Origin: Alangreenwoodia sp964438605 | GTDB taxonomy: Bacteria > Bacillota > Clostridia > Peptostreptococcales > Anaerovoracaceae | DNA: 8,844 nt | Reading direction: 5' to 3' | Assembly (NCBI GenBank): GCA_964438605.1 | Contig: CAYTKT010000066.1 | Span: forward strand, 1-8,844 | Shown here: positions 1 through 5,201 of the stretch, in pieces | Position numbering within the stretch: the first letter of the stretch is position 1 | Layout: each line of letters opens with the position of its first letter | The notes under the pieces: model-generated | Seen by the model: the letters and a program-made list of their open reading frames with translations, nothing else | Database searches by the model: none | Told to the model about the DNA's origin: nothing | Position numbers and translations under genes: made by a program

Positions 1-1
1 A

Positions 2-34
2 TTGACATGCGAAAATCCTGCATTATAATGCAGG
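2..34 (+). promoter_or_regulatory. Consensus sigma-A promoter with palindromic -10
   Basis: A perfect TTGACA (2-7) and a perfect TATAAT (24-29) are separated by 16 bases, so transcription would start near 36. The -10 lies inside an exact 18-bp palindrome (17-34, CCTGCATTATAATGCAGG), which also puts a TATAAT on the minus strand with a weaker TTGGCT -35 (44-49) 16 bases upstream of it. The palindrome could be a repressor operator. No convincing gene follows on the plus strand before the terminator at 317-343. Seen: the motifs and spacing. Inferred: activity and operator role. Confidence 0.6.
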
Positions 35-38
35 TAGG

Positions 39-67
39 GAAAGAGCCAAAAGATTCCCGGCTCTTTC
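39..67 (+). other. Stem-loop near predicted transcript start
   Basis: GAAAGAGCC (39-47) pairs perfectly with GGCTCTTTC (59-67), a 9-bp stem with an 11-base loop. No T-run follows on either strand, so it is not a standard intrinsic terminator. It would form the 5' end of any RNA made from the promoter at 2-29, or could be the trailing hairpin of an element whose body lies left of the window. Confidence 0.5.
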
Positions 68-92
68 TAAACCTATATTCCCTTGTCTTACC

Positions 93-167
93 TCAGTATT
101 TTGAGTTTACACAAAACTTGAAACAGTTTCTTTCCGTGATTTGGTGTATTGTCTTATATTCCATCAT
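93..167 (-). CDS. Possible 24-residue small ORF with strong RBS
   Basis: On the minus strand an AGGAGG (177-182) lies 9 bases upstream of an ATG (165-167) that opens a 24-codon frame ending at a TGA (93-95). The peptide begins MMEYKTIHQITERN and is basic and aromatic. I do not recognise it. The RBS is better than most in the window, but the frame is very short, overlaps an IS-end-like sequence, and could be the stub of a truncated gene. Low confidence that it is expressed. Confidence 0.2.
   Translation of the reverse strand: MMEYKTIHQITERNCFKFCVNSKY
105..130. mobile_element. Possible IS256-type terminal inverted repeat
   Basis: The stretch around GTTTACACAAAACTTGAAAC resembles the ends of many IS256-family elements, which read TTTACACAA inward and a TTGACA-like block outward. 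If so, the element body would lie to the left, mostly outside the window. A weaker similar block, CAAAATCTTGACGCTATC, sits at 609-626 to the right of the transposase-like remnant. The similarity is judged from memory of the family; no second end or target duplication is visible for this copy. Confidence 0.3.
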
Positions 168-316
168 GTTCCTGTTCCTCCTAAAATAAAATTACGAATC
201 GTTCCCATTATTTTACCTCAAAAGGGACAGGATATTCTGTTTTCCGGCCAAAATTCGCCGTGGAAAAATTTCGACTGACTCCCGCCCGGAACGGATTCTG
301 TTTTTTGCATAACAAA

Positions 317-372
317 CAGGGGATAGCTGTTTCCTATCCCCTGCTGTATTTCATTTTAATTTTCTCTTTTGA
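317..372 (+). terminator. Rho-independent terminator
   Basis: CAGGGGATAG (317-326) and CTATCCCCTG (334-343) form a perfect 10-bp GC-rich stem with a 7-base loop. It is followed by a T-rich tail (345-372) on the plus strand. On the minus strand the stem is followed by TTTGTTATG, so it may also work weakly in that direction. In the plus direction it is the first good terminator after the promoter at 2-29; in the minus direction it overlaps the stop of the transposase-like remnant. Confidence 0.7.
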
Positions 373-482
373 AACCAGTTCGTTTGCGGTTTTAATATCG
401 TATTCTTCGATACAAAGCCCGGATAATGTTTTTCTTGTTTTCGTTCAGTGGTTTTCCTTTGTAAACTTCTTTTTTTAGACAT
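334..482 (-). pseudogene. Frameshifted IS256-like transposase N-terminal remnant
   Basis: A minus-strand ATG (480-482) has a GGAGGG RBS (492-497) 9 bases upstream. Reading across two single-base insertions, one in the A7 run after MSKK and one T after the codons for NIIRAL, gives one continuous coding-like text: MSKK, then EVYKGKPLNENKK, NIIRAL, and IEEYDIKTANELVSKEK, ending at TAG (334-336). The block NENKKNIIRAL-IEEYDIKTANEL resembles the start of IS256-family transposases, which have an NII..L..EYDI.(S/T)A.D(I/L) segment before the catalytic domain. The rest of the transposase, including the DDE domain, is absent. Seen: RBS, start, frame switches, stop. Inferred: family. If the insertions were sequencing errors it would be an intact short ORF instead. 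Confidence 0.45.
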
Positions 483-487
483 AATGA

Positions 488-529
488 AAGGCCCTCCATG
501 GTTTGATTAGATTCTGCCAGAAGGGCCTT
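488..529. terminator. Hairpin, probable terminator
   Basis: AAGGCCCT (488-495) pairs with AGGGCCTT (522-529), with an inner TGG/CCA pairing (499-501 with 517-519). On the plus strand a T-rich stretch follows (534-545). On the minus strand TTTCATTAT follows, and this is the first sizeable hairpin downstream of the thiolase stop, about 230 bases away, so it could end thiolase transcription. The minus-strand stem also includes the GGAGGG RBS of the transposase-like remnant. Confidence 0.45.
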
Positions 530-757
530 AGGCTATTTTGTTTTTGCAGACTTTTTCACACACACTCGCGGCAGTCTTCACAAAGAATTCTCTCGGTTCA
601 TTTCCCTGCAAAATCTTGACGCTATCAGTGAACAAACTGCGGTAAAATCTTTGTTTGCAAGGTTTCCGAAGGGATTTCACAATCTCCTGCAACGGGTAGT
701 GACAGTCTGAAATTATTGATGCTTTAAATTTTAAATTTTATGCGCCGAAGAACAATT
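530..757. other. Gene-free spacer downstream of thiolase
   Basis: About 230 bases between the thiolase stop and the hairpin at 488-529. The minus strand has a roughly 70-codon open frame ending at TAA 531-533, immediately before the hairpin, but it has no usable start and no recognisable motif. An AT-rich TTTAAATTTTAAATTTTA tract lies at 723-740. No terminator is evident directly after the thiolase gene. Confidence 0.4.
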
Positions 758-1936
758 TTACTTCTCAACCACCATAGCGATGCCCATTCCACCGCCGATA
801 CACAGAGTCGCCAACCCGTACTTCGAGCCGCGTTTTTCCATTTCGTAAAGCAGCGAAACCAGAATTCTCGCACCGGACGCGCCGATCGGATGGCCTAATG
901 CGATAGCCCCACCGTTGACGTTGAGCTTGTCCGGATCAAATCCCAGATCTTTGCCAACCGCAAGAGACTGTGCGGCAAACGCCTCATTTGCCTCGATCAG
1001 ATCCATGTCGTCAAGTTCAAGACCGGCTTTTTCCAGCGCTTTTCTCGTAGCAGGAACCGGGCCGATTCCCATAATTGCCGGATCTACACCGGCGGATGCA
1101 TAAGACCTGATCGTGCACATCGGTTTTATTCCAAGTTCTTTCGCTTTTTCCGCCGCCATAACGACAACCGCTGCCGCACCGTCATTGATTCCTGAGGCGT
1201 TGAGCGCCGTTACTTTACCGTCCTTCTTGAACGCAGGCTTCGCCCCGTCAAACGCCGCTCTTTCGATTCCTATAATCGGATGCTCGTCCGTATCGACGAC
1301 AACCGTGCTGCCGTCCCACTGCGGAACCTCAACGGGCACGATCTCATCCTTGAATTTGCCTGCTTTGATGGCTTCTGCACATTTCTTCTGGGAGAGAAAC
1401 GAGAAATCATCCATTTCTTCTCTCGTAATTCCCCATTGTTCTGCCACAGTTTCAGCCGTAATACCCATGTGAAGCCCGCTAAAGGTATCGGTCAGGCCGT
1501 CCTTCAACATGACGTCTTCCATTGGCACATTCCCCATACGTGCGCCCCATCTTGCCTTCGGGACAATATATGGAGCCATCGTCATACTTTCCGTGCCGCC
1601 CGCCAGAATGATGTCAGCATCGCCCGCTTTAATCGCCTGCGCCGCAAGACTTATTGATTTCAATCCGGAGCCGCACATCTTATTTACCGTAAATGCCGGT
1701 ACTTCCTTAGGAATTCCGGCACCCATAGCAGCAATCCGTGCAACGCTCTGTCCCTGGCCTGCCTGGAGCACACAGCCAAATATTACTTCGTCGATCAGTT
1801 CCGGAGAAATTGCGGCACGTGCCACCGCCTCTTTCATTGCGATTTCACCCAGCTTTACCGCTGTAACATTATTAAGCGATTTTCCAAATCGGCCGATCGG
1901 CGTTCTCGCCGCGCTTACAATAACTACATCTCTCAT
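758..1936 (-). CDS. Acetyl-CoA acetyltransferase (thiolase II)
   Basis: Condenses two acetyl-CoA into acetoacetyl-CoA, or the reverse, in the cytoplasm; in anaerobic Bacillota this feeds butyrate/butanol, ketone or mevalonate routes. The 392 residues are full length for the thiolase family. The nucleophilic Cys88 is in NKMCGSGLKS, the NEAF asparagine motif is present near 316, His349 is in GHPIGASG, and the second catalytic Cys379 is in CIGGGMG, so all active-site elements are intact. The N-terminus (VVIVSAARTPIGRFG) is canonical. The ATG has an AAGGAGG RBS (1946-1952) 9 bases upstream and no competing start. Seen: motifs, length, RBS. Family knowledge: reaction. It stands alone, without neighbouring hydroxybutyryl-CoA dehydrogenase or crotonase genes, so the pathway cannot be fixed. 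Symbols used for such genes include thlA, atoB and phaA; I cannot choose among them. Confidence 0.96.
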   Translation of the reverse strand: MRDVVIVSAARTPIGRFGKSLNNVTAVKLGEIAMKEAVARAAISPELIDEVIFGCVLQAGQGQSVARIAAMGAGIPKEVPAFTVNKMCGSGLKSISLAAQAIKAGDADIILAGGTESMTMAPYIVPKARWGARMGNVPMEDVMLKDGLTDTFSGLHMGITAETVAEQWGITREEMDDFSFLSQKKCAEAIKAGKFKDEIVPVEVPQWDGSTVVVDTDEHPIIGIERAAFDGAKPAFKKDGKVTALNASGINDGAAAVVVMAAEKAKELGIKPMCTIRSYASAGVDPAIMGIGPVPATRKALEKAGLELDDMDLIEANEAFAAQSLAVGKDLGFDPDKLNVNGGAIALGHPIGASGARILVSLLYEMEKRGSKYGLATLCIGGGMGIAMVVEK

Positions 1937-2060
1937 AAACGTGTGCCTCCTTGTTACTGTAAATTCTCTTTCTCTCGTGTTATTCCGCTCATTTCGTACT
2001 CACGCAAAAACACGCGCCACTCGACACTGCCATACGAATACGCACTGTTCTTACAAATAC

Positions 2061-2089
2061 ATTTTAACATCAGTCTTTTCCGATTACAA
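2061..2089 (-). promoter_or_regulatory. Likely thiolase promoter (extended -10)
   Basis: On the minus strand TTGTAA (2084-2089) is followed 17 bases later by TAAAAT (2061-2066), with the TG of an extended -10 at 2068-2069. Start of transcription would be near 2054, giving a leader of roughly 118 bases before the thiolase ATG. Motifs are seen; activity is inferred. Confidence 0.45.
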
Positions 2090-2164
2090 CGAAATTATTC
2101 CACGAGGTTTGCGTCAGGCGCCCGTTGGCGCTTTCCCTGTTTTCTCTATGAGTTCGTATTTTTA

Positions 2165-2449
2165 TCACAATAAAAGCGGCCAGTTGATCTTACGCATGTC
2201 TAATAACGCAACATTTAACTGGTCCAGTTCAGCATTGTTTATCCAAAGAATGTCCTGCTGAATGTCTTTTATGATGCCGTCAGCATTGCGCCCGGAAGCG
2301 GCATATGCCTATTTCACCTGCTTTGATATTGGTAATATCGCTTGATGCGCCATCTAAACAGCAGATTCTGATTTTCGACGTGTTCTCAGGGCCAGCCGTG
2401 TGGACTTTTCAAGGTACGGCGGGTAGAGTGGGACGAGTTTTGTTTTTAC
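2165..2449 (-). pseudogene. Decayed reading frame, family unknown
   Basis: Three overlapping minus-strand stretches read like protein but each ends in a stop and they change frame. The first (2449 down to about 2400) reads VKTKLVPLYPPYLEKS; the second (2408-2283) includes TSKIRICCLDGASSDIT and NIKAGEI; the third (to the TGA at 2165-2167) includes ADGIIKDIQQDILWIN, NAELDQLNVALLDMR and KINWPLLL. No start or RBS is visible. The LDGASSDITNIKAGEI stretch loosely recalls the C-lobe of periplasmic sugar-binding proteins, but this is weak. The most economical reading is a gene fragment broken by several indels. It lies in the same orientation as thiolase and upstream of its promoter. It could also be chance open sequence. 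Confidence 0.3.
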
Positions 2450-2502
2450 GAAAAACAGGCGCTCTTATGTTCTGAAATTCGGCGGTCATGCTTTATGATT
2501 TA

Positions 2503-2511
2503 TGATATAAT
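2503..2511 (+). promoter_or_regulatory. Extended -10 promoter for thioesterase gene
   Basis: A perfect TATAAT (2506-2511) preceded by TGA (2503-2505) gives a TGN-extended -10. No good -35 lies 16-18 bases upstream (the sequence there is GC-rich CGGTCA), which fits an extended -10 promoter that needs little -35 contact. Predicted start is near 2518, leaving a leader of about 110 bases. Confidence 0.5.
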
Positions 2512-2615
2512 TTTTATATATGGAATATTCAAATTAAAATTAGATGGATATAGTTATAAACCTATTGGAAAAGTATAGATTAAAACAAAAAATGGCGAAG
2601 AAAATAAAAGGAAAA

Positions 2616-2621
2616 AGGAGG
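2616..2621 (+). promoter_or_regulatory. RBS that sets the thioesterase start
   Basis: AGGAGG lies 6 bases before the ATG at 2628. The same frame opens earlier at an ATG at 2544, but that one is preceded by AAATTAAAATTAG with no Shine-Dalgarno sequence, and the extra 28 residues are lysine-rich and unlike the family. The start at 2628 is therefore preferred. Confidence 0.85.
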
Positions 2622-2627
2622 AAGGAA

Positions 2628-3086
2628 ATGACAAATGCGCAGATACGGGAAGCATTGAAAAAGGAAATTGAACTGCCGGGCGAGGAATTGAAATACAAGC
2701 ATCCGTCGGTGTATCACAATCAGATGGAGTTCGTCGATTACACGGAGGACGGGCGATTTATTATTGCATATCCGATTCGGCTGTTTCAGCGTAACGGGCA
2801 CCGTCAACTGCAAGGCGGCGTCATCTCAGAGTTTTTTGATGATGCGTTCGGGCTTTTTACGTATATTGCCTGTGAAGGAAATCCGACGCCTACCATAAAT
2901 TTGACGATCAATTTTCATAAGTCGGTTATGGAGGATACGGACAGGATTTTTATTGTTTCGCATGTTGTTTCTGCGGGCAGGCGCGTCATTTCGCTGGCGG
3001 CTGAGGCGCATACGCCGGACGGCAGGCTGGTGGCATCTTGTCAGACGAATATGCTTAATTCCGCAGGTGTGTATTTAAGCGTTTGA
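2628..3086 (+). CDS. Hotdog-fold acyl-CoA thioesterase (PaaI-like)
   Basis: A 152-residue cytoplasmic protein of typical size for the PaaI/4HBT hotdog thioesterases, which hydrolyse acyl- or aryl-CoA thioesters as oligomers. The core motif is LQGGVISEFFDDAFG (residues 61-75), matching the family pattern HGG.....(D/E)D...G in which the acid (here Asp71, with Glu68 and Asp72 nearby) lies on the long hotdog helix. The usual His before GG is Gln62. Residues after PTPTINLTINFHKSV form the beta sheet, with the expected RVISLAAEAHTPDGRLVASCQTNML ending split by a D-G turn. The gene is preceded by an extended -10 promoter and followed by a bidirectional terminator, so it is probably monocistronic. 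Substrate is not predictable. It is divergent from a thiolase, another CoA-thioester enzyme, but co-regulation is not shown. Confidence 0.82.
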   Translation: MTNAQIREALKKEIELPGEELKYKHPSVYHNQMEFVDYTEDGRFIIAYPIRLFQRNGHRQLQGGVISEFFDDAFGLFTYIACEGNPTPTINLTINFHKSVMEDTDRIFIVSHVVSAGRRVISLAAEAHTPDGRLVASCQTNMLNSAGVYLSV

Positions 3087-3095
3087 CGAGGTTAT

Positions 3096-3133
3096 GGCGA
3101 AACAGGTGCGCGGTTTGGCGCACCTGTTTCGCC
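3096..3133. other. Perfect 16-bp stem-loop after thioesterase gene
   Basis: GGCGAAACAGGTGCGC (3096-3111) and GCGCACCTGTTTCGCC (3118-3133) are exact complements with a 6-base loop, starting 10 bases after the stop. No T-run follows (GTGAAATATG), so it is probably an mRNA 3'-end protector or pausing hairpin rather than the terminator itself. Confidence 0.7.
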
Positions 3134-3182
3134 GTGAAATATGTGTGCGCTGAAATTCACAGGAAAAATTGATGGCGTAAAA

Positions 3183-3227
3183 ACGGAAAAACTGTTCGGT
3201 AATCCGAACAGTTCTCCGTCATTTTTT
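3183..3227. terminator. Bidirectional rho-independent terminator
   Basis: AACTGTTCGG (3190-3199) pairs with CCGAACAGTT (3204-3213) around a TAAT loop, extended by ACGGA/TCCGT (3183-3187 with 3215-3219). A T6 run follows on the plus strand (3222-3227), and on the minus strand TTTTT follows the stem (3178-3182). It lies between convergent genes and probably serves both. Confidence 0.85.
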
Positions 3228-3255
3228 CGTGTTATAGAGCCGAAAGAAGTGCGGA

Positions 3256-3311
3256 CAAAACGCCCACGCTGCAGTTCTGAAAATCAGCGCACCGGCGTGG
3301 AGTCCGTTTTG
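3256..3311 (-). terminator. Imperfect hairpin after membrane-protein gene
   Basis: CAAAACG (3256-3262) pairs with CGTTTTG (3305-3311), and CCACGC (3264-3269) with GCGTGG (3295-3300), separated by a small internal loop. It begins 28 bases past the stop of the minus-strand gene. The minus-strand tail (TCCGCACTTCTTTC) is only weakly T-rich, so termination here may be partial, backed up by the hairpin at 3183-3227. Confidence 0.45.
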
Positions 3312-3338
3312 CAGACAGTGTGCTGGTATTTACGAAAA

Positions 3339-4223
3339 TTAAGCTTCCGTGCCGCCGACCTGTGAATCGCCGTCCGGAGACGGTGAAGTTTTTTCCGCCT
3401 GTTTCTGGGCATCGCGCGCCACCTGGTTTGTCTGGCGGACAGCACGCCGGATGCTCAGTTCTCCTTCGCGTGCTTTTCTGTTGACTTCAACTTGCGCATT
3501 GACGTCGTCATCTGTCGTGATGCCCTGGAGGAATGTGCAGATGGAGTCGGCTCTATCAAATTCTTTCGAGTTGAGAGCTGCGGAAATTGCGCGGAATGCT
3601 GCCGCTTTGAAATAATGGAAATTGTCGATAATTGCACCGGAAATTTCTGCAGAATAATCGATATTGTACGCCGCTGCCTCGCTGCTGAGCGTCATGGCCG
3701 TTGAAAGCGCCGTGTCATATTTGCCGTCGGCACAGTCAGCCTGGAACTGAGCGAGCGTGCCTCTGATTTCTTCGATGGCAAGGATTCCGTTCGTGTACTG
3801 AGCCAGGTCTTCACTGAATTCACCGCCTGAAGCGCTGTCATTCTGCTGGATTAGCTCGGATGCTTCGGTATAGCTGAGTTTGCCCGCTATATAACGGTCA
3901 TATGCGTCAGATGATGAGGAGATGACAGTCGGCTTGATGTCGCTGACAAAATCGGTGTCATACGCGTTTTCGGCAAATATTTCTTCACATGTTGCAAAAT
4001 CACTCTCTTCAAAGGCGCGCAGATACATTTCCGACGGGCTGAAAATGTATCGGTAAACGCTGAAAGCCGCCGCCGCGATAATCAGCAAAATGACGAGTAT
4101 CAGGACGATCTTGCGGCGCGTGCGCTTTTTCTTCTTATGCTGCTGGAAATCATTGCGGTATCCTGTGTTGGAGTCAGGGAGAAAACGTACAGTATTATAA
4201 TCATTTTTTTTTACTTCATACAT
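3339..4223 (-). CDS. Membrane-anchored protein, family unknown
   Basis: A 294-residue protein that I do not recognise. Residues 1-38 are polar and end in a strongly basic stretch (KKKKRTRRK, 30-38); 39-60 is a single hydrophobic helix (IVLILVILLIIAAAAFSVYRYI). The positive-inside rule places the N-terminus in the cytoplasm and residues 62-294 outside. The outer part is acidic and almost wholly helical in composition (AFEESDFATCEEIFAENAY, EFDRADSICTFLQGI), suggesting helical-repeat (TPR-like) pairs. The C-terminus (from about 260) is charged, then Pro/Ser/Gly-rich with no further anchor or sorting motif. Start: ATG with GGAGG (4234-4238) 10 bases upstream. Convergent with the thioesterase gene and divergent from the isochorismatase-like gene across an AT-rich promoter region. 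A role in the envelope is inference only. Confidence 0.85.
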   Translation of the reverse strand: MYEVKKNDYNTVRFLPDSNTGYRNDFQQHKKKKRTRRKIVLILVILLIIAAAAFSVYRYIFSPSEMYLRAFEESDFATCEEIFAENAYDTDFVSDIKPTVISSSSDAYDRYIAGKLSYTEASELIQQNDSASGGEFSEDLAQYTNGILAIEEIRGTLAQFQADCADGKYDTALSTAMTLSSEAAAYNIDYSAEISGAIIDNFHYFKAAAFRAISAALNSKEFDRADSICTFLQGITTDDDVNAQVEVNRKAREGELSIRRAVRQTNQVARDAQKQAEKTSPSPDGDSQVGGTEA

Positions 4224-4256
4224 TGCTTTTTATCCTCCGTCATTTTCATCTGACGT

Positions 4257-4265
4257 ATTGTATCA
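4257..4265 (-). promoter_or_regulatory. Extended -10 promoter for membrane-protein gene
   Basis: On the minus strand TACAAT (4257-4262) is preceded by TGA (4263-4265), a TGN-extended -10. The start would be near 4250, giving a leader of about 27 bases that contains the GGAGG RBS. A second perfect minus-strand TATAAT lies at 4278-4283. Neither has a good -35. Confidence 0.4.
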
Positions 4266-4275
4266 TAAGTTCAGG

Positions 4276-4307
4276 TTATTATATAATGTAGTCCTACAAT
4301 ATAATAA
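4276..4307. promoter_or_regulatory. Imperfect 14-bp dyad, candidate operator
   Basis: The left arm TTATTATAT-AA-TGTAG (4276-4291) is the complement of the right arm CTACAATATAATAA (4294-4307) apart from an AA bulge; the arms are 2 bases apart. The dyad contains TATAAT hexamers on both strands (plus 4282-4287, minus 4278-4283). It lies between divergent genes, upstream of both. It could be a repressor site or a fold-back in a leader RNA; the regulator is not known. Confidence 0.45.
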
Positions 4308-4622
4308 ACTATTTGGCGCTGATAATAAAGATAAATTTTTTTATTATGTCGTTAAAATGGCTTATTTTTCGCTGTCATGGGCGGTCAGTCCTGTAAATTT
4401 TCTTTGTGCCCGCAAATCTTATGATTTTCCTGCGGAAAGCGCGCCTCTTTCTCGTAAAATATGAAGAAATCGAAGATGGAAGCGGTTAACGCAAATAATT
4501 TCAAATGTAATTAAATTTTTGCAAACAGCCGCAAGTAGCGGCGCAAAAACAAGGCAAAGGCGCAGCGCAGAAAAGCAGCGGCACGGGGATATGGAAAGAG
4601 GAACGGAGGGGGATGTCTTGAT

Positions 4623-5201
4623 ATGAAAGAAGGAAAAAATATTTTGATCATTATAGATGTTCAGAAAGGATTTACGAAAAAGTTTACAGTAGAAAAAATT
4701 CCTGCGATTGCGGATCTTGTCAGCCGGCGGCTGTTTGATGCGGTGATTGCCACGAAATACTGGAATACGCTTGACAGCAATATCAGCAAACTGATGGGCT
4801 GGAAGGATATGTGCACCGAGGCAGAACAGGAACTCATTCCCGAAATTCAGCCTTATGTGGATTATGTGACGACGAAAAATATTTATTCCGGTGCGACGGA
4901 GGAACTCGTGGATTTGCTGAAACAACTGAATGATGGCAAACTGCCGGGCTACGTGTTTTTGCTGGGCTTTGATACGGAGTGCTGTCTGCTGATGACGGCT
5001 GCAAATCTGTTTGAGATGGGCGTTCGCCCTCTTGTGCTGACGGAATATTCAGGCTCTCATGATGGCCCCAAATATCACGACGCCGGCATCGTTGCGCTGG
5101 AACATTTGATCGGCCCGAATTTTCTGATTAAAAAAAATGATATAAAAAGTAAGGAAGATGTCAGAGATATTGTGCTTGAAGTTATGAGTAAATCCGTATA
5201 A
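4623..5201 (+). CDS. Isochorismatase/nicotinamidase-like cysteine hydrolase
   Basis: A 192-residue cytoplasmic alpha/beta hydrolase of the isochorismatase superfamily, which includes nicotinamidases and other amide or vinyl-ether hydrolases. The expected catalytic triad is visible: Asp12 in LIIIDVQKGF, Lys85 in TTKNIYSG, and Cys121 in GFDTECCLLMTA, where the family pattern is G..TD.CV. Cys121 is preceded by another cysteine, Cys120. The metal/substrate-loop DxH motif of nicotinamidases is not present; the corresponding stretch reads ATKYWNT (43-49), which argues against nicotinamidase. Start: ATG with GGAGGG (4605-4610) about 12 bases upstream, slightly long. No pncA/pncB or siderophore genes adjoin, so the substrate is unknown. 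No terminator is evident directly downstream. Confidence 0.85.
   Translation: MKEGKNILIIIDVQKGFTKKFTVEKIPAIADLVSRRLFDAVIATKYWNTLDSNISKLMGWKDMCTEAEQELIPEIQPYVDYVTTKNIYSGATEELVDLLKQLNDGKLPGYVFLLGFDTECCLLMTAANLFEMGVRPLVLTEYSGSHDGPKYHDAGIVALEHLIGPNFLIKKNDIKSKEDVRDIVLEVMSKSV

Larger units (their letters stand above)
1937..2627. other. Long divergent intergenic region
   Basis: About 690 bases between the divergent thiolase and thioesterase genes. It contains the thiolase leader and promoter, a small GC-rich hairpin (GCGCC 2118-2122 with GGCGC 2127-2131, CGTT loop) followed by CCCTGTTTTCTCT, the decayed frame at 2165-2449, and the AT-rich thioesterase promoter and leader (2500-2627). Nothing else is evident. 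Confidence 0.5.
4224..4622. other. Divergent intergenic region
   Basis: The left half is AT-rich and holds the minus promoter and dyad. The right half changes to purine-rich sequence with a nested inverted repeat: TTTTTGC (4516-4522) with GCAAAAA (4543-4549), enclosing GCCGC (4528-4532) and GCGGC (4538-4542). This would lie in the leader of the isochorismatase-like gene. I could not find a convincing plus-strand promoter, and no gene is supported. Confidence 0.5.

Noticed and set aside
260..478. GTG-started 72-codon plus-strand frame
   Set aside because: No ribosome site, runs through a terminator stem, and is a shadow of the transposase-like remnant on the other strand.
531..742. About 70-codon minus-strand open frame ending just before the hairpin at 488-529
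   Set aside because: No start codon with RBS, no recognisable motif, and this length of open frame is expected occasionally by chance.
1113..2261. Long plus-strand open frames opposite the thiolase gene, up to 250 codons
   Set aside because: They are antisense to a fully convincing thiolase, lack ribosome sites and have low-complexity Ser/Ala/Ile-rich translations typical of shadow frames.
2544..2627. Upstream ATG extending the thioesterase by 28 residues
   Set aside because: No Shine-Dalgarno sequence, lysine-rich extension unlike the family, and a strong AGGAGG placed for the ATG at 2628.
4258..4464. 68-codon plus-strand frame in the divergent promoter region
   Set aside because: Starts inside the minus-strand promoter, has no RBS, and its translation is the kind produced by AT-rich spacer.
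4613..4621. ATG-TCT-TGA mini-ORF between the RBS and the start of the hydrolase gene
   Set aside because: Too short to support; could affect initiation but nothing in the sequence shows it does.
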